This document shows positions 45,262 to 54,195 of a DNA stretch of 64,000 bases, in pieces. The DNA is taken from contig JAIXSM010000027.1 of assembly GCA_027484655.1 (NCBI GenBank), positions 186,001 through 250,000 of the forward strand, written 5' to 3'. Each line of letters begins with the position of its first letter. The stretch's first letter is position 1. Below the pieces are notes generated by a model, which was not told the DNA's origin, searched no databases, and saw nothing but the letters and a program-made list of their open reading frames with translations. A program made the position numbers and the translations under genes. Source of the DNA: Hyphomicrobiales bacterium (lineage in GTDB: Bacteria; Pseudomonadota; Alphaproteobacteria; Rhizobiales; Beijerinckiaceae).

Positions 45262-47430
45262 TCAGCGGGCGTCGCGCAACGCCACCAACGCGTCGAGCGC
45301 GAGCACGCCGCGCGCGCCGGGAGCGGCTGTGAGCGGATTGACGTCGATGCTCTCGATCTCGTCGGCAAAGTCCGCCGCCAGGCGAGACACCGCGACGACA
45401 GCCTCGGCCGCTGCATCGAGATCGCATGGCGGGGCGCCGCGAAATCCGGCAAGCAGTCGAGCTGCGCCGGTGCGGGCGATCAGCGCCTTCGCCGCCGACA
45501 GCGACATCGGCGCGGGGCCGAACGCCACGTCCTTCATGAGTTCCAGCATCACGCCGCCGGAGCCGAACATGACCACTGGTCCCACTTCGGGATCCCGCTG
45601 CACGCCAACCACAAGCTCGACGCCCCGGGCCGCCTGTTCGGCCACGAGCACGCCCTCGAAGCGCGCGTGGGGAGCTTTCGTCGCAAGGGCGGCGCGGATC
45701 GTTGCGAAGCCTGCGCGTACGCCCGCTTCATCGCCCACGCCTACGAGCACCCCGCCCACCTCGGTCTTGTGGTGGACGTCCGGCGAGACGACCTTGAGAA
45801 CCACGGGAAAGCCGATGGCCTGGGCTGCCTCCACGGCGGCTTCTGCGTCCCTCGCAAGGCGTTCCTGCGGCGAGCGTAAGCCATACGCTGCGAGCAAGGC
45901 TTTCGAGTCCGCTTCGCCCAGCACGCGCCGGCCATCCGCGCCTTTTGTGGCGCGGGCGAGAATCGCTGCAGCCCCGGGCGGGGGCGCAGATGGCGCGGGC
46001 GCGGCGGCCACATCAGCGACCGCCGCGCTCCACTCGCCCACGCGACGCAGCGCCTTCAGCGCCTTGTCCACTTCGTGCAGCACCGGCAGACGCGGGAAGC
46101 TCTCGCGGAAGCTGCGGCTGTAGTCGGTGTACATGTATGAGGCCATCGAGACGACGGCGACGGGCTTCGCGCCCTGGGCCGCCGTCATTTCATTCACCAC
46201 CCGCAGGTTCGCCGCTTTTTCGTTGACGCCCTCTTCGGTCGGCAACTCTTCCTGCACGACGATCTGGTCGATGCCCGGGTCGGCTTGCATGATCTCGATG
46301 CAACGGAAGTAAGCCTCCTTGCTCGACAGCGCGGCGAAGCCGGCGTCCAGCGGGTTGCCCAGGGATGTGCCGATGCCCAGCACCTCGCGCAGCTTCGCCG
46401 TCGTGGCGTCTTGTAGCGCCGGAAATGCGACGCCGTTGCGCTCCGCCGCTTCCAGCAGCAGGCCCTTGAGGCCGCCGGAGAAGGTGATCGCGCCGACGCG
46501 CGCGCCCGCCGGGCGGGCGCCGTGGGTGAGAACCTCCACCACCTCCGTCATTTCATCGATGGTGTCCACGCGGATCACACCGATGTCCTGCGCCACGGCG
46601 TCGAAACATTGCAGCGACCCCGCGAGCGACCCGGTGTGGGCGAGCGCCGCCGTGCGGCTTGCCTCCGATCCGCCGATTTTCAGGGCGACCACAGGCTTGC
46701 CTGCGGCCCGCGCCGCCATGCAGGCGGAGCGGAAGCGGTCTGGCTCGCGTATCGCTTCAATAAAACACGCTATGACGCGGGTGTCGGCGTCCTGTGCGAA
46801 AAACGTGATGTAGTCGGCCGCATTCAGCCCCGCCTCGTTGCCCGCTGTGAGCGCATAGCCAGGCTGAATGCCCCGGTTGGTCAGCGAGCGGTAGATTGCA
46901 GTGACGATGCCGCCGCTCTGGCCGAAGATCGCCACGGGACCGCGCCGCAGCTCCCGGATGCGCCTGTCCGTCAGCGTCATGAAGTTGGAGGGCGCCGCGA
47001 GATTGCCGAGGCAGTTGGGTCCCGATACTGCGAGCCGCGCCTGCGCGATGGCTTCGCTCAGCTCCGCGCCAAGGCGACGGCCTTCCGCATCGCCGCCTTC
47101 GCCGAATCCGCTGGAGAAGATCGTTGCGCTGCGCGCGCCCGCGCGTCCGGCTTCCCGGATGGTGTCGATGACCGCGCGACCGGGCACGAGCACGACCACG
47201 TGGTCGGGCGCTTCTGGCAACGATGCCAGATCAGGATAGCAGCGTTGGCCGCCCCAGACCGTCTCATTGCGCGGGTTGACTGGATAGACGGCCCCCTTGA
47301 AACCGACGCGTCGCAGGGATCCGTTGACGGTGATCGACCAACTTCCCGCCCTGTCGCTTGCGCCGACAATCGCCACATTCCGCGGCGCCAGCAGCGCAGC
47401 GACGCCGTTCGCTCCCTTGTGTTCGTCCAT
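45262..47430 (-). CDS. ADP-forming acyl-CoA ligase (acetate-CoA ligase family), copy 1
   Basis: A 722-residue single-chain NDP-forming acyl-CoA synthetase. The N-terminal CoA-binding domain has NVAIVGASDRAGSW, the succinyl-CoA ligase-like middle has SGPNCLG and GQSGGIVTA, and the phosphohistidine is probably His265 (ALAHTGSLAG). The C-terminal ATP-grasp domain (about residues 495-720) has GFPVVLKVVSPDVHHKTEVGGV. These enzymes make acyl-CoA from a carboxylic acid and CoA, or run in reverse, with ATP/ADP. It is similar to the gene at 50384, with the binding protein and permease between them. Confidence 0.92.
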   Translation of the reverse strand: MDEHKGANGVAALLAPRNVAIVGASDRAGSWSITVNGSLRRVGFKGAVYPVNPRNETVWGGQRCYPDLASLPEAPDHVVVLVPGRAVIDTIREAGRAGARSATIFSSGFGEGGDAEGRRLGAELSEAIAQARLAVSGPNCLGNLAAPSNFMTLTDRRIRELRRGPVAIFGQSGGIVTAIYRSLTNRGIQPGYALTAGNEAGLNAADYITFFAQDADTRVIACFIEAIREPDRFRSACMAARAAGKPVVALKIGGSEASRTAALAHTGSLAGSLQCFDAVAQDIGVIRVDTIDEMTEVVEVLTHGARPAGARVGAITFSGGLKGLLLEAAERNGVAFPALQDATTAKLREVLGIGTSLGNPLDAGFAALSSKEAYFRCIEIMQADPGIDQIVVQEELPTEEGVNEKAANLRVVNEMTAAQGAKPVAVVSMASYMYTDYSRSFRESFPRLPVLHEVDKALKALRRVGEWSAAVADVAAAPAPSAPPPGAAAILARATKGADGRRVLGEADSKALLAAYGLRSPQERLARDAEAAVEAAQAIGFPVVLKVVSPDVHHKTEVGGVLVGVGDEAGVRAGFATIRAALATKAPHARFEGVLVAEQAARGVELVVGVQRDPEVGPVVMFGSGGVMLELMKDVAFGPAPMSLSAAKALIARTGAARLLAGFRGAPPCDLDAAAEAVVAVSRLAADFADEIESIDVNPLTAAPGARGVLALDALVALRDAR

Positions 47431-47540
47431 CGTCCTTTATCCGTTACGCGGGTTCATCGAGTTCTTTGGATCATCCGCCTGCAGAGCCTGTTCCTGCCTC
47501 GCGGTGGGGACCATCCGTCCAGTATTGATCACGTCGTCTT

Positions 47541-49268
47541 TCACGCCCGCAGCGAGCCGCCGCGGTTCGCCACCAGGTAAAAGATGACTGCAATGCAGGT
47601 CATCGCGAGACTCCAGATCAGTCCCAGCGCCGCCAGCTCCGGCCCCTGTCCGTTGCCCCACAGATCAAACATCGCCACCGCCATGGTTTGCGAGCTGGGC
47701 CCCGACAGCAGCACCGGCAACGACAATACGCGGGTGGCCAGCAGGAAGATGAACAGCCAGCCGGCGATGAGCGAAGGCGCGAGCAGGGGGAAGACGATCC
47801 GCCGGAAGCCTGTGAGAGGCGTCGCGCCGGCGGCGGCCGCCGCCTCCTCGAGCTCTCTGTGCAGCTGGATCATGCCGGCGTAGCTGTATCTGACGCCGTA
47901 GGGCAGATAGTTGATCACGAACGCCCAGATGATGATCCAGATCGTGCCGTAGATTCCAATGGGCACGTGGAGGAAGAACTGCATCACGCCCACGCCCAGC
48001 ACAAGGCCGGGAAAGACCAGCGGCGCCGTGCCCAGATTGTCCAGCACGCGCGCGCCAGGCGCCTTGCGCACCACAAGCCAGGCGCTCACGGCGGTGAGAA
48101 GCATCACGACCGTGGCGCTGACGAACGCGATGCCCAGCGTGTTTATGACCAGCGTGATGTAACGGGGCGAATTGAACACCGCCCTGTAGTTATCAAGCGT
48201 CAGAAGTGGAAACGCCTGCGAACGGAAGGTCTGGTAGAAGGGCAGCAGCGACGCCCACACCAGAATGAATGCCGGCAGCACGATGAGCAACAGGAAGTAG
48301 AACGCGAGCGCGAAGCCCGCGACAGGCCGCCATGCGCCGAGATCAATCTGGTTGGGGCGGAAACTTTTGCCCGTCACGGTCGCGAATTTTTCCGCGTTGC
48401 GCGTCATGCGTGCGTACCAGAACAGCAGAATGGCCACGATGACGAGCAGGATCACGGACAGTGCGCTCGCCGAGCCGATATCAGGCGGCATGGTGCGATG
48501 CATCATCTCGTAGATGTCCGTCGTCAGCACATGCACCCGGCCGGGCAGGCCCACCAGCGCGGGCACCTCGAACGCTTCGACCGTGCGAATGAACACCAGC
48601 ATCGCAAGCGCGAGGATCGCTGGCGCTGACAGCGGCAACGTGATGCGCCGGATGGTGCCCCATGTGGTGGCGCCGCTCATACGAGCGGCTTCCTCCAGCG
48701 CGGGGTTGAAGTTTCGCAGCGTCGCGCCGAGCAACAGGAACACCAGCGGCGACCAGAGCAACCCCTCGATCAGGATCATGCCGCCCATGCCGTACACATT
48801 GATCAGCACGCCAGTCTCGCCGCTCAACTGGCGATACCATGTGTTGATCGGTCCCGAGCGCGCAAGCAGCAGCAGCCATGCGCTGGTATACAGGACGTAC
48901 GGCGTGCCCAGCGCGATCACGTTCGTGAGGTAGGTAAGGGATTTGAGCGGCGCGTTGGTGCGCTCCACAAGCCAGGCGGCGAGCCCGCCAATGGCGAGCG
49001 CCAGAACAGCGCTGCCGACGGCGAACACAAACGAGTTCCATGTGCTCGTCAGGATGCCGCGCTGCGCAATCAGCATCGCGAAGCGTTCCAGCGAGAAGCG
49101 CGCGCCGTTGGCGTCCTCCACAGTGATGGCGCCCGTCACAAGGAAGTACAGCGGCGGGAGCACAAGCAACGCGAGGATTGAGCCCGCGGCAAAGACGAAC
49201 AGGCGCTTCTGGTCGAGGCGCGCCAGAAATGATCTGCGCTCTGTCGTCGCCATTTCGATGTCTGTCAT
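47541..49268 (-). CDS. ABC transporter permease with two fused transmembrane domains (module 2)
   Basis: A 575-residue fused permease of the FbpB type. The two EAA-like loops are EEAARMSGATTWGTIRRITLPLSAPA and EEAAAAAGATPLTGFRRIVFPLLAPS. About twelve hydrophobic helices are visible. It is a paralogue of the module 1 permease but clearly divergent. It starts ten bases after the stop of the binding-protein gene, and is followed by the ligase gene after 110 bases. Its ATPase is not adjacent on this strand; the likely partner is the divergent gene at 53007. Confidence 0.92.
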   Translation of the reverse strand: MTDIEMATTERRSFLARLDQKRLFVFAAGSILALLVLPPLYFLVTGAITVEDANGARFSLERFAMLIAQRGILTSTWNSFVFAVGSAVLALAIGGLAAWLVERTNAPLKSLTYLTNVIALGTPYVLYTSAWLLLLARSGPINTWYRQLSGETGVLINVYGMGGMILIEGLLWSPLVFLLLGATLRNFNPALEEAARMSGATTWGTIRRITLPLSAPAILALAMLVFIRTVEAFEVPALVGLPGRVHVLTTDIYEMMHRTMPPDIGSASALSVILLVIVAILLFWYARMTRNAEKFATVTGKSFRPNQIDLGAWRPVAGFALAFYFLLLIVLPAFILVWASLLPFYQTFRSQAFPLLTLDNYRAVFNSPRYITLVINTLGIAFVSATVVMLLTAVSAWLVVRKAPGARVLDNLGTAPLVFPGLVLGVGVMQFFLHVPIGIYGTIWIIIWAFVINYLPYGVRYSYAGMIQLHRELEEAAAAAGATPLTGFRRIVFPLLAPSLIAGWLFIFLLATRVLSLPVLLSGPSSQTMAVAMFDLWGNGQGPELAALGLIWSLAMTCIAVIFYLVANRGGSLRA

Positions 49269-49278
49269 GGACGTCCGC

Positions 49279-50319
49279 TCACCGGAAGATGTCCTTGTAG
49301 ATCGCGCCCCACTTCGGCAGGTTGTCGTGGATCTCCTCGGGCGTCATGAAGACTGCGCGGAACGTTGCGTCTCCGGGCCGCAACGCCGGATCCTTCGGCT
49401 GCACGGCGGGATCGACGGGGAGATAGTCGGCGTCTCGGTAAAGCTTCTGGCCTTCTTCCGACATCAGAAAGTCGATGAACAGTTTGCCGGCGTTCGGCCG
49501 CGGCGCGCCAGCCGTGAGCGACAGGCAGGAAAACACCGCCAGCGCGGGCTCCATGGGAATCCATGCCGATGGCGCGCCCTTCATGGCGCTGATGACGGCG
49601 TGGTTGTTGAAGATGTTGAGCGCGATCGCATACTCGCCCGCGATGACCTGATCGAGCACCTGACGCGCCGCCACTTGCAAGCCCACGACTTTCTGGCCGG
49701 AGAGCTGGCGCAAATAGGCGAGCCCCTTTTCCTGCCCCATATGGGCGAGGACCACGCCCACGAAGCCTGCCGCGCCAGAGGGCGTTACGCTGGAGTTCCA
49801 GGCGATCTTGCCGCGCCAGCGCGGATCGAGAAGATCCTCGAACGTGCGCGGCTGCGTTCCTTTTTTCACGAGGTCGGTGTTGAAGCCGGGCGTCAGCACG
49901 TAGAGGTTCGTGGCCACCCAATAGCCATCCTTGTCCTTGTAGCGGTCCGGCAGGCGGTTCGCGCTTTCGGGGATGTACTTCGCCACAAGATTTGCAGCCT
50001 TCAGCGCAGCGGTCGCCCCGGTGCCGTCGAACACGTCGGCCATCACGCGCCCAGCCTTGCCCTCGTTTTGCAAACGCAACGTGACCTCGTTGGAGTCCGC
50101 GCGAATGTAATTCACACGCACGCCGTACTTCTTCTGGAAGGCCTCGGCGGCGGGGCGCGCGAACTGGTTGACGATCTGCGTCGTGTACCAGGTTAGCTCG
50201 CCTTCTTTCTTTGCGGCGGCGATGAGCGCTGGGTCGGCGGCCAGCGCCGGAGTGGCTGCGATCATGGTTGCGATCATGGCTGCGAACGCGCCGGCGCGCA
50301 GATGCAAAGCGGTCTTCAT
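49279..50319 (-). CDS. Extracellular solute-binding protein, Fe3+-type fold (module 2)
   Basis: A 346-residue periplasmic protein with a Sec signal (cleavage near ALA-ADP). The mature part begins PALIAAAKKEGELTWYTTQIVNQFARPAAEAFQKKYGVRVNYIRADS, the typical opening of iron/thiamine-type binding proteins. No Tyr-Tyr pair is present, so iron is an unlikely ligand. ATG 50319 lies four bases after AGGAGG; an ATG directly before it at 50322 is too close to that site. The gene is between the two ADP-forming ligase genes on one strand with the permease. Confidence 0.88.
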   Translation of the reverse strand: MKTALHLRAGAFAAMIATMIAATPALAADPALIAAAKKEGELTWYTTQIVNQFARPAAEAFQKKYGVRVNYIRADSNEVTLRLQNEGKAGRVMADVFDGTGATAALKAANLVAKYIPESANRLPDRYKDKDGYWVATNLYVLTPGFNTDLVKKGTQPRTFEDLLDPRWRGKIAWNSSVTPSGAAGFVGVVLAHMGQEKGLAYLRQLSGQKVVGLQVAARQVLDQVIAGEYAIALNIFNNHAVISAMKGAPSAWIPMEPALAVFSCLSLTAGAPRPNAGKLFIDFLMSEEGQKLYRDADYLPVDPAVQPKDPALRPGDATFRAVFMTPEEIHDNLPKWGAIYKDIFR

Positions 50320-50383
50320 CATTCCTCCTCCCATGTCCGGCGCGCGCCGGCCCTTCTCATCTTTTGTCTCGCTCGCCGCACGG

Positions 50384-52537
50384 TTATGAACCGCGCAGGA
50401 TGATCAATGCGTCGAGCGCCCATCCGCCCGACCCGGACAGTCGAAATGGATTGATGTCTATCGCGGCGATGCAATCGCCAATGTCGTCGGCCATCGCCCC
50501 AAGCGCCAGCAGGGCTTTCTCAACGGGCGCGGAGTCGAGGGGCGCAGAGCCGCGGAAACCTGAAATCAGACGCGCTGCGCGGGTGCGCGCGAGCATGTCG
50601 GCGGCCTTGGCGCGGTTCATCGGCGTAGCTGCGAAACTTACGTCTTTCATTAGTTCGAGGAGGGTGCCCCCGGCCCCCGCCATGAAGACGAGACCGCACT
50701 CGGGATCCCGCTGCGCGCCGAGGGCCAGCTCCACGCCGGGGCCAGCCTGCTCCGCAACGATCATTGCCTCAAGTGGCGCCTCAAGGCCCCAGCCGCGCAC
50801 GTTGTCCGCGATCCGGCTCCACGCGGCCCGCACGTCCGCCTCGCTTCGCAAATCCAGCGCCACCGCGCCGGCTTCGGTTTTGTGTTGCAACGCGGCCCCA
50901 TGGCCTTTGAGGACGACCGGGTAACCGATGTGCGCCGCCGCCGCGACGGCCTCGTCAACCGAACTGGCAAGGCTCTCGCGTGGAATAGGCACGCCGTAGG
51001 CGGAAAGGATCGACTTCGACTCGCTCTCGCTCAGCGCGGTTCGTCCCGCCGCGGCCCATGCGAGAACCTGCTCGCGCGCACGGCTGCGTCGCGCGCTCTC
51101 CCCGCTTGGTTCGGCGGGATGGGCCGCAAGCGCAAGTCTGCGTTCGCGTTCGTGAATGGCGTGGATCGCGCGCAAGGCCTTGTTGGCTTCTTGCAGGAAC
51201 GGCGCATGGGGTGCGCTCGCGCGCAGGGCGCGGCTGTGGTCGCTCTGGCCATGGGAGGCGAGGGTGACGAACGCGATCGGCTTGCCGCGCTGCGCTGCGT
51301 AGTCCTCCACGATGCGGATGTACTTTTCGGCGCGTTGCGAGCCCGGCGCGCGGGGCAGCGCCTCCTGAAGCAGAACAGCGTCGACGTTAGGATCCGCGCG
51401 CAGCGCCTCAATACACTCCCGATATGCGGCTTCGCTCGTGAGAATGCTGAACCCGCCGTCGATGGGATTGCTCACCAGCGATCCGACTCCCAGCGCCCGT
51501 TGCAGGCGCGCCGTCGTGTCGGCCGCAAGCGGCGGAAACGCCAATCCGCATCGCTCGGCGGCGTCGAGAAGAAGCCCACGGAACGCGCCGGACAAGGTGA
51601 CTGCGCCGAGTCGGATGCCCTCTGGCGGGATTGCATGGACGAGGTATTCAGCCAGTTCCACAGCATCGTCGAGCGTGTCCGCCCGGATCACGCCGCAGTC
51701 TGCCGCGAGCGCGTCGAACGCTTCCAGCGCGCCGGCCAGCGCGCCTGTATGGGCCATGGCTGCGGTGCGGCCCGCTTGCGATCCGCCGAGCTTCAGGGCG
51801 ATGACCGATTTGCCCGCCGCGCGCGCCGCGAGGCACGCGGCCTTGAAGTCATCGGCGCGCCTCAGCGACTCCACATAGACGATAATCACCTTGATGCGCG
51901 GCTCGTCAGCCAGGAACGCGATGTAGTCCGCGACAGACAGGCCGGCTTCATTGCCGCTGGTGATGAGATAATCGGCGAAGAGCCCGCGTTCCTCGAGAGC
52001 CTGGTTGGTGAAGATCATCACACCGCCGCTCTGGCCCACAAGCGCTAATGGGCCGCCCGCCATGGCGAGCGGACGATCTTCCGTCAACGTGACGAACCGG
52101 GACGGCGCGCATACGTTGCCCATGCAGTTAGGGCCGGAGATCGCGAGGCCGGTGTCGTCGAGGGCCGCGCGCAGCTGCGCGCCAAGGTCTCCGCCCGCGC
52201 CCTCACCCTCGCCGAATCCGGCGGAGAAAATCGTCGCGCTGCGCGCGCCGGCTGCCGCGCCAGCCCGCACCAGGCCGGGGACGTGGGGTGCAGGCGCAAG
52301 AATCACGAGATGATCCGGGGCCTCTGGCAGAGCGGCGAAGTCCGCGTAGCAGGGGCCATCCCAGATTTCGGAGCGGCTGGGATTCATCGGATAAACAGGG
52401 GCTGGATAACCGTACCGGTGTATGTTGCGCCACACGCGCGCAGCCCAACTGCCCGGACGATCGCTGGCGCCGACGAGCACGACATTACGCGGCGCCGTGA
52501 GCGCACTCACTTTCGCTTTCGCTGCAGCGAAGTCCAA
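50384..52537 (-). CDS. ADP-forming acyl-CoA ligase (acetate-CoA ligase family), copy 2
   Basis: A 717-residue NDP-forming ligase with the same domain order as copy 1: CoA-binding (NVVLVGASDRPGSW), ligase-like middle (SGPNCMG, GQSGGVMI), probable phosphohistidine His263 (AMAHTGALAG) and C-terminal ATP-grasp (GYPVVLKGHGAALQHKTEAGAV). It starts with TTG at 52537, seven bases after AGGA. It is the first gene of a five-gene run ending in the enoyl-CoA hydratase. Having two such ligases around one importer suggests two acids, or an acid and a later intermediate. Confidence 0.91.
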   Translation of the reverse strand: MDFAAAKAKVSALTAPRNVVLVGASDRPGSWAARVWRNIHRYGYPAPVYPMNPSRSEIWDGPCYADFAALPEAPDHLVILAPAPHVPGLVRAGAAAGARSATIFSAGFGEGEGAGGDLGAQLRAALDDTGLAISGPNCMGNVCAPSRFVTLTEDRPLAMAGGPLALVGQSGGVMIFTNQALEERGLFADYLITSGNEAGLSVADYIAFLADEPRIKVIIVYVESLRRADDFKAACLAARAAGKSVIALKLGGSQAGRTAAMAHTGALAGALEAFDALAADCGVIRADTLDDAVELAEYLVHAIPPEGIRLGAVTLSGAFRGLLLDAAERCGLAFPPLAADTTARLQRALGVGSLVSNPIDGGFSILTSEAAYRECIEALRADPNVDAVLLQEALPRAPGSQRAEKYIRIVEDYAAQRGKPIAFVTLASHGQSDHSRALRASAPHAPFLQEANKALRAIHAIHERERRLALAAHPAEPSGESARRSRAREQVLAWAAAGRTALSESESKSILSAYGVPIPRESLASSVDEAVAAAAHIGYPVVLKGHGAALQHKTEAGAVALDLRSEADVRAAWSRIADNVRGWGLEAPLEAMIVAEQAGPGVELALGAQRDPECGLVFMAGAGGTLLELMKDVSFAATPMNRAKAADMLARTRAARLISGFRGSAPLDSAPVEKALLALGAMADDIGDCIAAIDINPFRLSGSGGWALDALIILRGS

Positions 52538-53006
52538 GACGTTTCCTCAGTTTGTTCAGCGCCCAAACCTTCTGCGGGCCGAGCTGCGCACATCATCGCC
52601 GCCCGTGGCCTTCGACGCAAGTGGCGCCGTCGCGCCGCGCATTGGGCCGGTCTTGCGGGCCGGCCTTGCGCGCCTGCGGTGATTGTGCGCAAATTACGGT
52701 AATAAATATGGAGGAGCGCCATGTTGCCGTCCTTGGGTGGGCGAGCGGATTTCATTAGCGCGCATGGTGCGGGCGTGCTGATCGGGTTTCTACCCTCGCG
52801 GGGGGGACAGGGGCTCTTTGGGGCCATCAACTCTGTCTCGACGATGAACGGAAAAAGGACGCCGTCGTCCGATCTCAAGTCCGTGCGCACGTGGCCGTCT
52901 GCGATGTTCCCTGATCCCGACGGGATCATCCGCAACGTTCAGTGCTTGCTGGGCGTGTTCCAGAAGCTTTCCAGACGATGAACCGCTGCGATCGGGAATC
53001 CTCGAC
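52538..53006. other. Divergent control region between ligase and ATPase genes
   Basis: About 470 bases separate the minus-strand ligase run from the plus-strand ATPase gene. The middle (52,680-52,720) is AT-rich and probably holds promoters for both directions. One short frame with a good ribosome binding site lies here (52721-52981). No regulator gene or clear operator was found. Confidence 0.5.
52721..52981 (+). CDS. Hypothetical 86-residue protein
   Basis: A short frame whose ATG follows GGAGGA by six bases and which ends 25 bases before the ATPase gene. The translation has no signal peptide, membrane helix or motif I recognise; it ends PDPDGIIRNVQCLLGVFQKLSRR. The ribosome binding site is the only positive evidence. 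It may be a leader or a chance frame. Confidence 0.25.
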   Translation: MLPSLGGRADFISAHGAGVLIGFLPSRGGQGLFGAINSVSTMNGKRTPSSDLKSVRTWPSAMFPDPDGIIRNVQCLLGVFQKLSRR

Positions 53007-54110
53007 ATGCTGAATGTGACGGCGCTTTGCACCGAGTACCGCGGCCAGAACGGTGCGGTCGTAAAGGCGGCTCAGGACGTGACGTTCCATGTGGCCGAGG
53101 GAAAATTCTTCACGCTCTTGGGGCCTTCCGGTTGCGGCAAAACGACAACGCTGCGCTCCATCGCCGGGCTTGAGAAGCCCGTCGCCGGCGAGATCGTGGT
53201 GGGGGATCGGACCGTCTATTCATGCACGCGGGGCGTTTTCCTGCCGCCAAACGAACGCAACTTTGGCATGGTCTTCCAGTCCTACGCGATCTGGCCGCAC
53301 ATGAACGTGTTCCGCAACGTCTCTTTCCCGCTCGAGGTGCGCAGGAATAAGCCGTCGCAAGCGGAGATCCGTGAGCGGGTGATGCGCGTGCTTGCGGCGG
53401 TCGCGCTCGATCATCTGGCCGAGCGCGAGGCCACGAAGCTCTCCGGCGGCCAGCAGCAGCGACTGGCGTTGGCGCGCGCCCTCGTCATGGAGCCCAAGCT
53501 GCTGTTGCTCGACGAGCCGCTGTCCAATCTTGACGCCAAACTGCGCGAGAAGATGCGTTTCGAGTTGAAGCGCATGCAGGACACGTTCCGCCTGACGACG
53601 ATCTATGTCACCCACGATCAGAGCGAGGCGTTGGCTCTTTCCGACGAGATCGCCGTGATGAACGAAGGGCGGATCGTGCAGATGGCGACCCCGCGCGACA
53701 TTTACGAGCGGCCGCGCACGAAATTCGTCGCCGACTTTATCGGCACGACGAATTTCCTCGACGGCGCTGTGCTTGGGCGCGATCCATCCGCGCCTTACTG
53801 GGATGTCCGCACGAGCGTCGGCGTTCTCAAGGTGAAGAGCGATCATGCGCTGAACGTCAGCGACGAGATCGCTGTCTCGGTGCGCCCGGAGGACGTGCAT
53901 CTGTCGGAAACCGCGCCTGACGATTCGCGCTACAATTGCCTGACGGGCATTGTCGATCAGGCGGTGTTCCTTGGCGAATACCTCGACCTCAAAGTAAGGC
54001 TCGGTGAGCACGAGATGCTGGCGCGCGCACATCCAGGCCTTCGGGCTCATGCTGGCGCGCGCATTCATCTGCGGCTTGATCCCGACAAGTGCATCGCCGT
54101 CGCGCCCTGA
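53007..54110 (+). CDS. ABC transporter ATP-binding protein, Fe3+/polyamine type (module 2)
   Basis: A 367-residue ATPase with Walker A GPSGCGKTT, Q-loop MVFQSYAIWPHM, signature LSGGQQQR, Walker B LLLLDEPLSNLDA, switch VTHDQSEAL and a C-terminal TOBE region from about residue 285. It is a paralogue of the module 1 ATPase. Its gene is divergent from the module 2 binding protein and permease, which lack a neighbouring ATPase on their own strand, so it most likely powers that importer. Confidence 0.92.
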   Translation: MLNVTALCTEYRGQNGAVVKAAQDVTFHVAEGKFFTLLGPSGCGKTTTLRSIAGLEKPVAGEIVVGDRTVYSCTRGVFLPPNERNFGMVFQSYAIWPHMNVFRNVSFPLEVRRNKPSQAEIRERVMRVLAAVALDHLAEREATKLSGGQQQRLALARALVMEPKLLLLDEPLSNLDAKLREKMRFELKRMQDTFRLTTIYVTHDQSEALALSDEIAVMNEGRIVQMATPRDIYERPRTKFVADFIGTTNFLDGAVLGRDPSAPYWDVRTSVGVLKVKSDHALNVSDEIAVSVRPEDVHLSETAPDDSRYNCLTGIVDQAVFLGEYLDLKVRLGEHEMLARAHPGLRAHAGARIHLRLDPDKCIAVAP

Positions 54111-54195
54111 CGCTGGGCTGCTTACATGCGCGGCTTGCATCCAGAACGGCGCCCGCGGAGGCCGCGCGCGCCGCCATGCCTTGCCTGACACATCG

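Noticed and set aside
52507-52935. Minus-strand gene between the ligase and ATPase genes
   Set aside because: It overlaps the start of the ligase gene in another frame, has no ribosome binding site and no recognisable content.
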